A stretch of DNA of 64,000 bases from Pseudomonas sp. JAI120 (lineage in GTDB: Bacteria > Pseudomonadota > Gammaproteobacteria > Pseudomonadales > Pseudomonadaceae): contig NZ_JACHCZ010000001.1 in assembly GCF_014207255.1 (NCBI RefSeq), forward strand, positions 1,042,592 through 1,106,591. Direction: 5' to 3'. Both the position numbers and the translations under genes were made by a program. Position 1 is the first letter of the stretch. The number at the start of each line of letters is the position of its first letter. Of this stretch, positions 42,403-52,432 are shown one piece after another. Below the pieces are notes generated by a model. The model was not told the DNA's origin and did not search any database. It saw only the letters and a program-made list of their open reading frames with translations.

Positions 42403-42864
42403 TTAGCCGCGCAAGGCCTTGAGTTTGGCCAGCACCCCTTCCGCCGTCTGCTCACCCATCAACTGCTCGCGCACCTTGCCCTTGTCATCGATGATGTAGG
42501 TCACCGGCAACGCTTCGCTGCGCGGAATATCGAAGATCCCATCCGGGTTCTGCGCCAGCACGGTGAACTTGATCCCCAGTTTGTCGCTGGCCTCCTTCAG
42601 CTCCGCCCCCTGCACATTGTCGAAGTTAACCCCGAACACCCCCACGCCCTGCCCCTTCAACTGTTCCGCCAGGGCGTTGAGTTCGGGGATTTCCGTGCGG
42701 CATGGGCCACACCATTCCGCCCAGTAGTTGACCACCAGCCACTGTTTGTCCAGGCGCTCGGCCGCGACCTTCTGGCCGTATTGGTCAACGCCGTAGTCAT
42801 TGCCGCAGCCGCTGAGCAGCAGGGTTGTGATGATCGCCAATGCACCGATCAGTCGCCTTGTCAT
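42403..42864 (-). CDS. TlpA-family thiol-disulfide lipoprotein, 153 aa
   Basis: Periplasm-facing thioredoxin-like protein. A lipoprotein signal with LSGC (residues 17-20) is followed by a thioredoxin fold with the redox motif WCGPC at about 51-55 in VVNYWAEWCGPCRTEIP, and the cis-proline loop EALPVTYIID. This is the TlpA/ResA plan. It converges on the META lipoprotein and is divergent from the arsC-like gene. A role in disulfide reduction or cytochrome maturation is plausible. Confidence 0.9.
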   Translation of the reverse strand: MTRRLIGALAIITTLLLSGCGNDYGVDQYGQKVAAERLDKQWLVVNYWAEWCGPCRTEIPELNALAEQLKGQGVGVFGVNFDNVQGAELKEASDKLGIKFTVLAQNPDGIFDIPRSEALPVTYIIDDKGKVREQLMGEQTAEGVLAKLKALRG

Positions 42865-42979
42865 GGGGTAATCCTTCGCAAAAATGAACGTTGGCTGCGA
42901 CCTATCGCCTCTTACGGTTTAAGGACAGGACGCCGCGCAGGTAGAATACCCGCCACCTTACGCAAGATGCGACCCGCAC

Positions 42980-44332
<1,353 letters not shown>

Positions 44333-44334
44333 CC

Positions 44335-44358
44335 GTGTGGCGGGCCTGCTCGCCACAC
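44335..44358. repeat. Perfect 8-bp hairpin between convergent genes
   Basis: GTGTGGCG (44335-44342) and CGCCACAC (44351-44358) flank an 8-base loop, just after the DUF2069 stop and before the tag stop. It is a REP-like palindrome or a transcription boundary without a T-run. Confidence 0.6.
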
Positions 44359-44370
44359 AATAGACCCCGG

Positions 44371-45042
44371 TCAATGGTTGACGGTGTACGCCAGCATCAT
44401 CGACAGCTGGCACATCGGCCGCCCACTCTCGGCATGCCACTGGTTGAACGCACCTTGCACCGTCGCCAGGTCGCGCAGGCTGGTGGGGGCCTTGTCGACG
44501 ATCTTCTGCGCATTCAATGCCGCGACCACGTCATAGCTCGGCACAAATGTATCCTTGCCGACCATGCGCAGGAAGCGTGGTGCCGACAGCCCACCCAACT
44601 GATGACCGTGCTTGCTCAGGTACTTCCACAGCCCGACGATATCAGTCACCGGCCAATCGGCGATAAACGCGCCGAAGCTGCCTTTTTCCTGCTCGATATC
44701 CAGGATCATCTGCGCATTGCGCGGCACGCTCTTGAGCTTGCCCAGGTGACGGATGATGCGCGTGTCCTGCATCAGGCGCTCCAGGTGCTCGGCGCCCATC
44801 AGCACGACTTTTTCCGGGTCGAAGCCGAAGAACACTTGCTCGAACGCCGGCCACTTGGCATCCACCACACTGTGTTTCAAGCCGGCGCGAAACACGCGCA
44901 GCGCCAAGGTCGACAGGTAGCGATCATCACTGATCTTGCGCAGTTGCGCCGGGGTCTTGGGCACGGGCAGGTGGGCGTCCAGCTCGGCCGCTGAACCGAA
45001 GCGGTTCAGACAATATTCGTGCAGCCACTTGTAATCACGCAT
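44371..45042 (-). CDS. DNA-3-methyladenine glycosylase I-like protein (Tag family), 223 aa
   Basis: Helical base-excision repair fold of the Tag type. RKISDDRYLSTLALRVFRAGLKHSVVDAKWPAF contains the conserved Phe/Arg/Trp segment in which Tag binds the flipped base. GAEHLERLMQDTRIIRHLGK carries the helix-turn region. The ATG at 45042 has AGGAGAGGG. Divergence from classical E. coli Tag in the zinc-binding ends is possible (no N-terminal Cys), so it may be a Tag-related subfamily. Confidence 0.8.
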   Translation of the reverse strand: MRDYKWLHEYCLNRFGSAAELDAHLPVPKTPAQLRKISDDRYLSTLALRVFRAGLKHSVVDAKWPAFEQVFFGFDPEKVVLMGAEHLERLMQDTRIIRHLGKLKSVPRNAQMILDIEQEKGSFGAFIADWPVTDIVGLWKYLSKHGHQLGGLSAPRFLRMVGKDTFVPSYDVVAALNAQKIVDKAPTSLRDLATVQGAFNQWHAESGRPMCQLSMMLAYTVNH

Positions 45043-45122
45043 GCCCTCTCCTGCTGTTGAATGCTGGCAATTGAATTGAAAACGGCGCCCGCAAGCGCCG
45101 TGTGTCAGAGCGTTGAATGAGC

Positions 45123-45947
45123 TCAGAGGTTCACAACATTGACGAAGCGCGACGCGGCCGTCTCATCAATTTTGAGGCTGGTGAAGTCGAACAGGTTGCG
45201 GTCGGCCAATTGCGACGGCTGCACGTTCTGCAGGCTGCGGAAGATACTTTCGGTACGCCCTGGCGTCTTGCGCTCCCACTCCACCAGCATTTCCTTGACT
45301 ACCTGGCGCTGCAGGTTTTCCTGGGAGCCGCACAGGTTGCACGGGATGATCGGGAATTGCTTGAGGTCGGAGTAGGCCTGGATGTCCTTCTCGTTGCAAT
45401 ACGCCAGCGGGCGGATCACCACGTTGCGCCCGTCATCGGCACGCAGCTTGGGCGGCATGGCCTTGAGCGAGCCGTTGAAGAACATATTGAGGAAGAAGGT
45501 CTCGACGATATCGTCGCGGTGATGACCCAGGGCCATCTTGGTCGCACCGATCTCATCGGCAAAGGTGTAGAGCGTGCCACGGCGCAGGCGCGAGCACAGC
45601 GAGCAGGTGGTCTTGCCTTCAGGCACCAGTTCCTTGACCACCGAGTAGGTGTCTTTTTCGACGATGTGGTATTCGACGCCCAGCGCCTTGAGGTAGGCCG
45701 GCAGCACGTGCTCGGGGAAGCCCGGCTGTTTCTGGTCCATGTTAACGGCGACGATCTCGAACTTGATCGGCGCGACCTTTTGCAGGTGCAGCAGCACGTC
45801 AAGCATGGTGTAGCTGTCTTTGCCGCCGGAGAGGCAGACCATGACCTTGTCGCCATCCTCGATCATATTGAAATCGGCGACCGCCTCACCGGCCAGACGG
45901 CGCAGGCGTTTTTGCAGTTTGTTCTGGTTGACCGTAAGAGTGCCCAT
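45123..45947 (-). CDS. ttcA: tRNA 2-thiocytidine biosynthesis protein TtcA, 274 aa
   Basis: Thiolates cytidine 32 of several tRNAs. The PP-loop SGGKDS (40-45) binds ATP. The Fe-S cluster cysteines are in CSLC (115-118) and CNLC (203-206). [16 protein letters not shown] is the conserved TtcA core. ATG at 45947. Single gene between tag and a divergent Yip1 gene. Together with tusDCBE further on, this window holds two separate tRNA-thiolation systems. Confidence 0.96.
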   Translation of the reverse strand: MGTLTVNQNKLQKRLRRLAGEAVADFNMIEDGDKVMVCLSGGKDSYTMLDVLLHLQKVAPIKFEIVAVNMDQKQPGFPEHVLPAYLKALGVEYHIVEKDTYSVVKELVPEGKTTCSLCSRLRRGTLYTFADEIGATKMALGHHRDDIVETFFLNMFFNGSLKAMPPKLRADDGRNVVIRPLAYCNEKDIQAYSDLKQFPIIPCNLCGSQENLQRQVVKEMLVEWERKTPGRTESIFRSLQNVQPSQLADRNLFDFTSLKIDETAASRFVNVVNL

Positions 45948-46211
45948 GGCGCTTGGATCCGCTGGAGGTATGTGACGAAAAGCCGGGTATTTTACGCAAA
46001 AAAAACAGCTAAAGGGCTAACAGTAAAAGACCCCGCCGCGATTAGGACCCATGTTTACAGCGCAATTTGCTCTAAAGGCCCTACAGTTATTCCGGTCATC
46101 CCTTCCTATACTGCGACTTGAGGTCGTACACATATATCCAGACCTTTGTGGCCATTTGGCCCGTAGGCGCTCCGATGGGGGGCGATGGTAATAACGACAG
46201 GAGTGACTGGC

Positions 46212-46814
46212 ATGATCCATCACGTCGTGGGGCTGTTTACCCATCCCGACCAGGAATGGCGGGAAATTCGTGGCGATAAAGAAGAAAGCATCGGCCACAT
46301 GTACCTCACTCACACCCTGATTCTCGCGGCGATCCCCGCCGTATCAGCCTTTATCGGTACCACCCAGGTCGGCTGGGTCATCGGCAACCGCTCCCCGGTC
46401 ATGTTGACCCAGGAAAGTGCGCTGTGGATGACCCTCATGTCGTATGCGGCCATGCTCGGCGGCGTGGCGGTGATGGGTGCGTTCATTCACTGGATGGCCC
46501 GCACTTACGATGCCAACCCCAGCATGGCGCGGTGCGTGGCCTTTGCCACCTACACTGCGACACCGTTGTTTATCGGCGGGCTGGCGGCGCTCTACCCGCA
46601 TATGTGGCTGGGCATGGTGGTGGGCACTGCAGCGATTTGCTACACGGTGTACCTGCTGTATGTCGGCGTACCGACCTTCATGAGCATCGACCCGGATGAA
46701 GGCTTCCTGTTTTCCAGTTCGATACTGGCCGTAGGGCTGGTGGTGCTGGTGGCGATCATGGCGTTTACCGTGATTGTCTGGGGACTGGGCGTAGGACCGA
46801 TCTACACTAACTGA
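46212..46814 (+). CDS. Yip1-family membrane protein, 200 aa
   Basis: The ATG at 46212 has AGGAG upstream; an in-frame earlier start is less natural. After a hydrophilic N-terminus with the family phrase LFTHPDQEWREIR, five transmembrane helices follow (about 32-50, 73-95, 110-127, 132-152 and 170-192). It matches the Yip1 domain of bacterial inner-membrane proteins. Function unknown. Confidence 0.85.
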   Translation: MIHHVVGLFTHPDQEWREIRGDKEESIGHMYLTHTLILAAIPAVSAFIGTTQVGWVIGNRSPVMLTQESALWMTLMSYAAMLGGVAVMGAFIHWMARTYDANPSMARCVAFATYTATPLFIGGLAALYPHMWLGMVVGTAAICYTVYLLYVGVPTFMSIDPDEGFLFSSSILAVGLVVLVAIMAFTVIVWGLGVGPIYTN

Positions 46815-46942
46815 CCGTTCAATGGTGAAGGCAAGGCCACCGCAAGGTGGCTTTGTACGTGATGGATGACCATTCGGCGCCTGACAGATTCGGAAACACT
46901 CGGTTTTGCGGCATACTGGACGTCTCTGGAGATATGTACAGC

Positions 46943-47437
46943 ATGCCCGAGCAACTCAATACCCGCGTCGAAGATTGTTTCCTGCAAGCCGAATCCTTTT
47001 TCAAACGAAGCTTCAAACGCCCCCAGGTCAGCCTCAAGCTGCGGGGCCAGAAGGCCGGTGTCGCGCATTTGCACGAGAACCTGCTGCGCTTCAACCCACA
47101 GTTGTACCGAGAAAACAGCCAACACTTCCTGAAACAGACCGTGGCCCATGAGGTGGCGCACCTGATTGCCCACCAATTGTTTGGCGAGCGAATCCAGCCC
47201 CATGGTGAGGAATGGCAACTGATCATGCGCGGGGTTTACGAACTGCCGCCGGATCGTTGCCACACCTATGCCGTGAAGCGTCGCCAGGTGACCCGCTATA
47301 TCTACCGTTGCCCATGTGCCGAGAGTGACTTTCCGTTCTCATCGCAGCGCCATGGCATGGTGGCTCAGGGGCGGCGGTACCTGTGTCGGCGCTGTCGGCA
47401 GACATTGGTGTTTACCGGCGAAACCAGGGTGGAATAA
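46943..47437 (+). CDS. sprT: SprT-family zinc metalloprotease-like protein, 164 aa
   Basis: The zinc site HEVAH is at about 69-73 in KQTVAHEVAHLIAHQLFG, followed by HGEEWQ and a C-terminal zinc-ribbon (CPC and later CRRC). This is the SprT-like architecture related to eukaryotic Spartan, which degrades DNA-protein crosslinks. The ATG at 46943 is favoured by the MPEQLN start, although an ATG nine bases earlier is in frame. Interesting company, since an SRAP gene (also crosslink repair) lies broken at 25.9 kb. Confidence 0.9.
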   Translation: MPEQLNTRVEDCFLQAESFFKRSFKRPQVSLKLRGQKAGVAHLHENLLRFNPQLYRENSQHFLKQTVAHEVAHLIAHQLFGERIQPHGEEWQLIMRGVYELPPDRCHTYAVKRRQVTRYIYRCPCAESDFPFSSQRHGMVAQGRRYLCRRCRQTLVFTGETRVE

Positions 47438-47444
47438 AGGCCTC

Positions 47445-47517
47445 ATCGGGAGCAAGCTCCCTCCTACATTTTGATCGTATTCACAGGCCTGAATGTGGGA
47501 GGGGGCTTGCTCCCGAT
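47445..47517. repeat. REP element pair (inverted)
   Basis: ATCGGGAGCAAGCTCCCTCC (47445-47464) and its inverted partner GGAGGGGGCTTGCTCCCGAT (47498-47517) are near-perfect complements with about 33 bases between. This is the fluorescens-group REP doublet, between the convergent sprT and CoA-racemase genes. Confidence 0.9.
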
Positions 47518-47533
47518 AGCGTCCGCCCAGCCA

Positions 47534-48709
47534 CTACATAATCACCTTGGAGCTGCGCAGCTCGCTGATGCGCTGCGGGCTCAAGCCCAGCTCCGCCAAC
47601 ACTTCATCACTGTGCGCGCCCACGACGACGCCAATGTGCCGGGGGGCTGGCAACCCTTCCGAAAACTTCAACGGGCAGGCAATCTGCGCCTGGCTCGAGC
47701 CATCCCCCCTGGGCACCTCGCTGACCAGCGCCCGCGCCTTCAACTGCGGATGGGCCACGGCTTCGCTGAGCGTCAGCACAGGCTCCACGCAGGCATCCAC
47801 CCCGGCAAACAGCTCGCACAATTCCTCGAAACTGCGCTTCTCGAACTCTACCTGCAAGGCCTGCTTAAGCGCTGGCTGCTGCTCAGGCTTCAAGCCCTGC
47901 GCGGCCAACTCCGGGCGCCCCAACGCTTCACACAACGGCTGCATGAAAGCCGGTTCCAGGCTGCCCACCGACATCCAGCGTCCATCTCGCGAGCGGTAGT
48001 AATCGTAGAAACTCCCACCATTGAGCACATGGCCCTCCCATTCCGGCTCCACACCACACGCCAGGTAACCCGCGCCGGCCATGGCATTCAGGCTGAACGA
48101 GCAATCGGTCATGCTCACATCCAGGTATTGTCCGACCCCACTTTGCTGCCGGGCGATGACGGCAGCGAGCAGCCCCACCACCGCATGCAGCGAACCGCCG
48201 CCCACGTCCGCCAACTGCACGCCCAGTGGCAACGGTCCGCTGTCCTGGCGCCCGGTGTAGCTGGCCACCCCGGCCAACGCCAGATAATTGATGTCATGCC
48301 CGGCGCGATCCTTATAGGGCCCGGTCTGGCCGTAACCGGTAATCGACACATAAATCAGCCGCGGGTTGATCGCCTTCAGCGCCTCGTAACCCAGGCCCAG
48401 GCGCTCCATCACCCCAGGGCGAAATTGTTCGAGGACAATGTCGTAGTCCTTGACCAGTTCGCGCACGATCTCCAGCCCTTCGGGCTGTTTCAAATCCAGC
48501 GCCAAGCTGCGTTTATTGCGATTAAGGTAGGTATGGCTGGCCGAAGTCCCCTGGTCATGGGGCGGCAGCACCCGCAGCAGGTCCACGCGCGTGGGGGATT
48601 CGATCCGCAGTACCTCGGCGCCCATGTCCGCCAGCATCAACGATGCGAACGGGCCAGGCAGCAAGGTGGAAAAATCCAGCACTTTGAGGGACGCCAAGGG
48701 ACCTGACAT
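47534..48709 (-). CDS. Alpha-methylacyl-CoA racemase / CaiB-family CoA-transferase, 391 aa
   Basis: Family III CoA-transferase fold. The residues that define alpha-methylacyl-CoA racemase are present: His138 in RAGHDINYLALAG, Asp168 in QLADVGGGS and Glu252 in VGSLEPAFM, with opening PGPFASLMLADMGAEVLRIE. Racemases use the His and Asp/Glu pair to epimerise the 2-methyl centre of acyl-CoA in branched-chain lipid breakdown. Full length. Convergent to sprT across a REP pair and divergent from tusD. Confidence 0.88.
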   Translation of the reverse strand: MSGPLASLKVLDFSTLLPGPFASLMLADMGAEVLRIESPTRVDLLRVLPPHDQGTSASHTYLNRNKRSLALDLKQPEGLEIVRELVKDYDIVLEQFRPGVMERLGLGYEALKAINPRLIYVSITGYGQTGPYKDRAGHDINYLALAGVASYTGRQDSGPLPLGVQLADVGGGSLHAVVGLLAAVIARQQSGVGQYLDVSMTDCSFSLNAMAGAGYLACGVEPEWEGHVLNGGSFYDYYRSRDGRWMSVGSLEPAFMQPLCEALGRPELAAQGLKPEQQPALKQALQVEFEKRSFEELCELFAGVDACVEPVLTLSEAVAHPQLKARALVSEVPRGDGSSQAQIACPLKFSEGLPAPRHIGVVVGAHSDEVLAELGLSPQRISELRSSKVIM

Positions 48710-48866
48710 GGGGACTCCATTTGGGTTTCGAATTCACACAGACTAGGCAGCCTGGCGCCTACCGGCAATCGTCAGAACGATCATCGAAGGTGACCGTTTT
48801 GATCATGGCGGGCTTTTTCGTGGCGGCGGCTTTATCATTGCCCCACGTTTGCTTGCAGAGAGTTCC

Positions 48867-49259
48867 ATGAAGTTTGCGATTGCACTGTTTTCCGCCGCCC
48901 ACGCGCCCTCCTCGCGCCGCGCCCTGCTGTTTGCACAGGCGGCGTTGGCCGGCGGGCATGAGATTGTGCGGCTGTTTTTCTATCAGGACGGCGTCTACAG
49001 CGCCGCCAATAACATCGTTGCCCCCCAGGATGAGCAGGACATCGCCCGCCAATGGCGTGAGTTTGTCAGCACACATCAACTCGACGGCGTGGTGTGCATC
49101 GCTGCCGCCTTGCGCCGTGGCGTGCTTAACCAGGAAGAAGCAACGCGCTATCAACGCAGCGCGGTCAACCTGGATGCACCCTGGGCGTTATCGGGCCTGG
49201 GGCAATTGCATGACGCCGCCCAGGCCGCCGACCGCCTGATCTGTTTTGGAGGGCCGTGA
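48867..49259 (+). CDS. tusD: Sulfurtransferase subunit TusD, 130 aa
   Basis: First gene of tusDCBE. The sulfur-carrying Cys77 lies in LDGVVCIAAALRRG, and the DsrE-like fold opens MKFAIALFSAAHAP. TusBCD accepts persulfide from TusA and passes it to TusE, for mnm5s2U formation by MnmA. The ATG at 48867 follows GAGAG. The next gene starts one base after its stop. Confidence 0.94.
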   Translation: MKFAIALFSAAHAPSSRRALLFAQAALAGGHEIVRLFFYQDGVYSAANNIVAPQDEQDIARQWREFVSTHQLDGVVCIAAALRRGVLNQEEATRYQRSAVNLDAPWALSGLGQLHDAAQAADRLICFGGP

Positions 49260-49260
49260 C

Positions 49261-49611
49261 ATGTCCAAATCCTTGTTAGTGATCAGCCGCCAGGCGCCAT
49301 GGTCCGGGCCGAGCGCGCGCGAAGCGCTGGATATAGTGCTGGCCGGGGGCGCGTTTGATCTGCCGATCGGCGTGCTGTTCATGGATGACGGCGTGTTCCA
49401 ACTGGCGCCGCACCAGGACGCCAAGGCCGTGCAGCAAAAAGACCTCAGCGCCAACCTGCAGGCATTGGGCCTGTTCGGCATCGATGACGTGTTCGCCTGC
49501 AACCACAGCCTGGGTGAGCGCGGGCTGACGCAGCCGTCCAATGCCCAGCCGCTGGACAGCGAAGCGATCTCCAGGCTGATTGACCGTTACGACCAGGTGA
49601 TAACCCTCTGA
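49261..49611 (+). CDS. tusC: Sulfurtransferase complex subunit TusC, 116 aa
   Basis: DsrF-like small subunit (MSKSLLVISRQAPWSGPSAREALDI). FMDDGVFQLAP and LGERGL are conserved family pieces. ATG at 49261 immediately after tusD, and its TGA overlaps the tusB ATG. Structural partner in the heterohexamer. Confidence 0.92.
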   Translation: MSKSLLVISRQAPWSGPSAREALDIVLAGGAFDLPIGVLFMDDGVFQLAPHQDAKAVQQKDLSANLQALGLFGIDDVFACNHSLGERGLTQPSNAQPLDSEAISRLIDRYDQVITL

Positions 49612-49889
49612 TGTCGACTTTACATGTGGTGTCTCACTCTCCTTTTACTGATAACCGCCTCGACAGCTGCCTGCGTATCTGTGGCGCCGAGGATGCGATC
49701 CTTCTCTGCGGCGATGGCGCCTATGGGCTGCACAACCCGGCCCTGCACACCAAGGGGGTGAAGGTCTTTGTGTTGGCCGAAGACATGCAAGCGCGCAATC
49801 TGCCGCTACCCGACTGGGCCGACAGCGTGGACTACCCGGGTTTCGTGCAGCTGTCGCTCGAGTACAGCAAGGTCAACACCTGGCTATGA
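49611..49889 (+). CDS. tusB: Sulfurtransferase complex subunit TusB, 92 aa
   Basis: DsrH-like smallest subunit. STLHVVSHSPFTDNRLDSCL and ILLCGDGAYGL match the family. Start and stop overlap the neighbouring tus genes (TGATG and ATGA), so stoichiometric translation is expected. Confidence 0.9.
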   Translation: MSTLHVVSHSPFTDNRLDSCLRICGAEDAILLCGDGAYGLHNPALHTKGVKVFVLAEDMQARNLPLPDWADSVDYPGFVQLSLEYSKVNTWL

Positions 49890-50221
49890 ACACCCTGACC
49901 GTAGGCGCGCGCACCCTGGATCTGGACAAGGACGGTTACCTCGTCGACCTGAACGAATGGTCCCCTGAAGTGGCCAACGCCCTGGCCGCCGCCGAAGGCC
50001 TGGAATTGACCCCGGATCATTGGCAGATCCTCGAACTGCTGCGCCAGTTCTATGCCGAATTCCAGCTGTCCCCCGCCACGCGCCCGCTGATCAAGTACAC
50101 CGCCTTGAAGCTCGGCCCGCAAAAGGGCAACAGCCTGCACCTCAACACACTGTTCAACGGCACTCCCGCCAAACTCGCCGCCAAGCTGGCGGGCCTGCCC
50201 CGGCCGACGAATTGCTTATGA
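49886..50221 (+). CDS. tusE: Sulfur relay protein TusE (DsrC-like), 111 aa
   Basis: DsrC fold with the mobile C-terminal tail TNCL, whose Cys110 accepts persulfide from TusD and hands it to MnmA. LDKDGYLVDLNEWSPEVA and LTPDHWQILELLRQFY are the conserved N-terminal half. The start overlaps tusB, and the stop overlaps the ybiB start. Confidence 0.94.
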   Translation: MNTLTVGARTLDLDKDGYLVDLNEWSPEVANALAAAEGLELTPDHWQILELLRQFYAEFQLSPATRPLIKYTALKLGPQKGNSLHLNTLFNGTPAKLAAKLAGLPRPTNCL

Positions 50222-51219
50222 CCGACTTTGCCCCACTGACCCTTGAAACCCCTGCCGAGCATCCGTTTGCGCAGTTCGTGCGCATCCTGGGCAAAGGCAA
50301 GCGCGGCGCGCGCAACCTCACCCGCGACGAGGCCCGTGACGCCATGGGCATGCTGCTCGACGAAAAAGTCGAAGACACCCAGCTCGGCGCCTTCCTGATG
50401 CTGCTGCGCCACAAGGAAGAAAGCCCGGAAGAACTCGCCGGTTTTACCGAAGCCGTGCGTGAACGCCTGAACGCCCCGGCACTGAATGTGGATGTCGACT
50501 GGCCGACCTACGCCGGCAAGAAGCGTCACCTGCCTTGGTTCCTGCTGGCCGCCAAGTGCCTGGCGCAAAATGGTGTGCGCATCCTCATGCACGGCGGCGG
50601 CGCACACACGGCGGGCCGGCTGTACACCGAACAATTGCTGCAAACCCTGCAAATCCCCCTGTGCCGCAATTGGCAGCAGGTCGGGACCGCGTTTGAGCAA
50701 GGCAACCTGGCGTTTATCCCGCTGGGCGATTGGGCGCCGCAACTGCAACGCATGATCGACCTGCGCAACACCCTGGGCCTGCGTTCGCCGATCCACTCCC
50801 TGGCGCGCCTGCTCAACCCGCTGAATGCGCGCTGCGGCCTGCAAAGCATTTTCCACCCGGGCTACCAGGGTGTGCACCGCGATGCCAGCGGCCTGCTTGG
50901 CGACCATGTGATCGTGGTGAAGGGCGACGGCGGCGAAGTCGAGATCAACCCTGACACCATCAGCCACCTCTACGGCACCACCGGTGGCGAAAGCTGGGAT
51001 GAAGAATGGCCCGCCCTCTCCGACCAGCGCCACGTCAAGCCGGCAACCCTGGAGCCTGAACACTTGAAGGCGGTATGGCGCGGCGACGTAGAGGACAGCT
51101 ACCCGCAACTGGCGCTGATCGCCACCATGGCCCTGGCCTTGCGCGGCCTCGGCCACTCACGAGAACAGGCGTTCGAATTGGCCCGGCACTACTGGGATGC
51201 GCGGGACAAATCGATTTAA
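50218..51219 (+). CDS. ybiB: YbiB-family protein (TrpD2-like), 333 aa
   Basis: Relative of anthranilate phosphoribosyltransferase. An N-terminal helical domain (ARNLTRDEARDAMGMLLD) is followed by an alpha/beta domain with LMHGGGAHTAGR and RSPIHSLARLLNPL. TrpD2 homologues such as E. coli YbiB bind nucleic acid rather than make tryptophan precursors. The start overlaps tusE, conserved as in P. aeruginosa, hinting at a tRNA-related role. Biochemical function uncertain. Confidence 0.9.
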   Translation: MTDFAPLTLETPAEHPFAQFVRILGKGKRGARNLTRDEARDAMGMLLDEKVEDTQLGAFLMLLRHKEESPEELAGFTEAVRERLNAPALNVDVDWPTYAGKKRHLPWFLLAAKCLAQNGVRILMHGGGAHTAGRLYTEQLLQTLQIPLCRNWQQVGTAFEQGNLAFIPLGDWAPQLQRMIDLRNTLGLRSPIHSLARLLNPLNARCGLQSIFHPGYQGVHRDASGLLGDHVIVVKGDGGEVEINPDTISHLYGTTGGESWDEEWPALSDQRHVKPATLEPEHLKAVWRGDVEDSYPQLALIATMALALRGLGHSREQAFELARHYWDARDKSI

Positions 51220-51307
51220 TCGATGATTCGCGCCCGGTCTTTGCGCTTTTAGTTCGAACTCATCCCTTTAGACTGGGCTCCAACGCTTATTAGTCAAGGA
51301 GCCAGTC

Positions 51308-52303
51308 ATGGGTTTGCTGATCGAAGGACACTGGAAAGACCAGTGGTACGAAAGTAGTGCAGATGGCGCTTTCCAGCGGGAACAGGCACAGCGCCGCCAC
51401 TGGGTGACCGCCGATGGCCAGCCCGGGCCCAGCGGCGAAGGCGGCTTCAAGGCCGAGGCCGGTCGCTACCACCTCTACGTGTCCCTGGCTTGTCCATGGG
51501 CCCACCGCACCCTGATCCTGCGCAAGCTCAAGGGCCTGGAAAGCTTGATCGACGTGTCCGTGGTCAGCTGGCTGATGCTGGAAAACGGCTGGACCTTCGA
51601 CAAAGCCCACGGCTCCACCGGCGATAAGCTCGATGGTTTCGAATTCATGCACCAGCGCTATACCGCCGACACCGCCGACTACACCGGCCGCGTCACCGTG
51701 CCGGTGCTGTGGGACAAGCAGCTCAACCGCATCGTCAGCAATGAATCGGCGGAGATCATCCGCATGTTCAACAGCGCGTTCAACGGGCTGACCGGCAACA
51801 CCCTGAACTTCTACCCCGAGCCGCTGCGGGCGACCATCGATGAGCTGAACGAGCGGATCTACCCGGCCGTGAACAATGGCGTGTATCGCGCAGGCTTTGC
51901 CACCTCACAAAAAGCGTATGAAAGCGCGTTTGATGATGTGTTTGCCGAACTGGACCATCTGGAACAGCACTTGGGCGACCACCGCTACCTGGCCGGCGAG
52001 TACCTGACCGAGGCGGATGTGCGGTTGTTCACCACGCTGATTCGTTTTGATGCGGTTTATTACAGCCACTTCAAATGCAATGTGCGGCGGATTGCCGATT
52101 ATCCGAACTTGTCGAACTGGCTGAGGGAGATGTATCAGTGGCCGGGCGTGGCCGAGACGGTGGATTTTGAGCACATCAAGGGGCATTACTATGCGAGCCA
52201 CCGCACCATCAACCCGACGGGGATTGTGCCGAAGGGGCCGTTACAGGCGTTTGATGCCGGGCATGATCGAGTGAAGCTAACCAGCAAAGGCGTTTGGAGC
52301 TGA
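51308..52303 (+). CDS. Glutathionyl-hydroquinone reductase (Xi-class GST), 331 aa
   Basis: The catalytic Cys62 is in SLACPWAHRT, diagnostic of Xi-class enzymes (YqjG/EcfG type) that reduce glutathionyl-hydroquinones. The C-terminal helical domain carries LAGEYLTEADVRLFTTLIRFD. The ATG at 51308 follows AAGGAG. Full length, isolated gene between ybiB and a REP pair. Confidence 0.93.
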   Translation: MGLLIEGHWKDQWYESSADGAFQREQAQRRHWVTADGQPGPSGEGGFKAEAGRYHLYVSLACPWAHRTLILRKLKGLESLIDVSVVSWLMLENGWTFDKAHGSTGDKLDGFEFMHQRYTADTADYTGRVTVPVLWDKQLNRIVSNESAEIIRMFNSAFNGLTGNTLNFYPEPLRATIDELNERIYPAVNNGVYRAGFATSQKAYESAFDDVFAELDHLEQHLGDHRYLAGEYLTEADVRLFTTLIRFDAVYYSHFKCNVRRIADYPNLSNWLREMYQWPGVAETVDFEHIKGHYYASHRTINPTGIVPKGPLQAFDAGHDRVKLTSKGVWS

Positions 52304-52313
52304 TACAAAACCC

Positions 52314-52411
52314 GTAGGAGCGAGCTTGCTCGCGAAGAACTCAAAAACACCGCGTGCATTCAGGATGGGCGCGTTATCGTTGACGATTTTCGCGAGCAAG
52401 CTCGCTCCTAC
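52314..52411. repeat. REP element pair (GTAGGAGCGAGC type)
   Basis: GTAGGAGCGAGCTTGCTCGC (from 52314) and GCGAGCAAGCTCGCTCCTAC (to 52411) are exact inverse copies with about 55 bases between, located between convergent GST and cysG genes. A second REP subfamily, different from the one at 47445. Confidence 0.9.
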
Positions 52412-52432
52412 AGTTGATGTGTGTGCAGGTGC

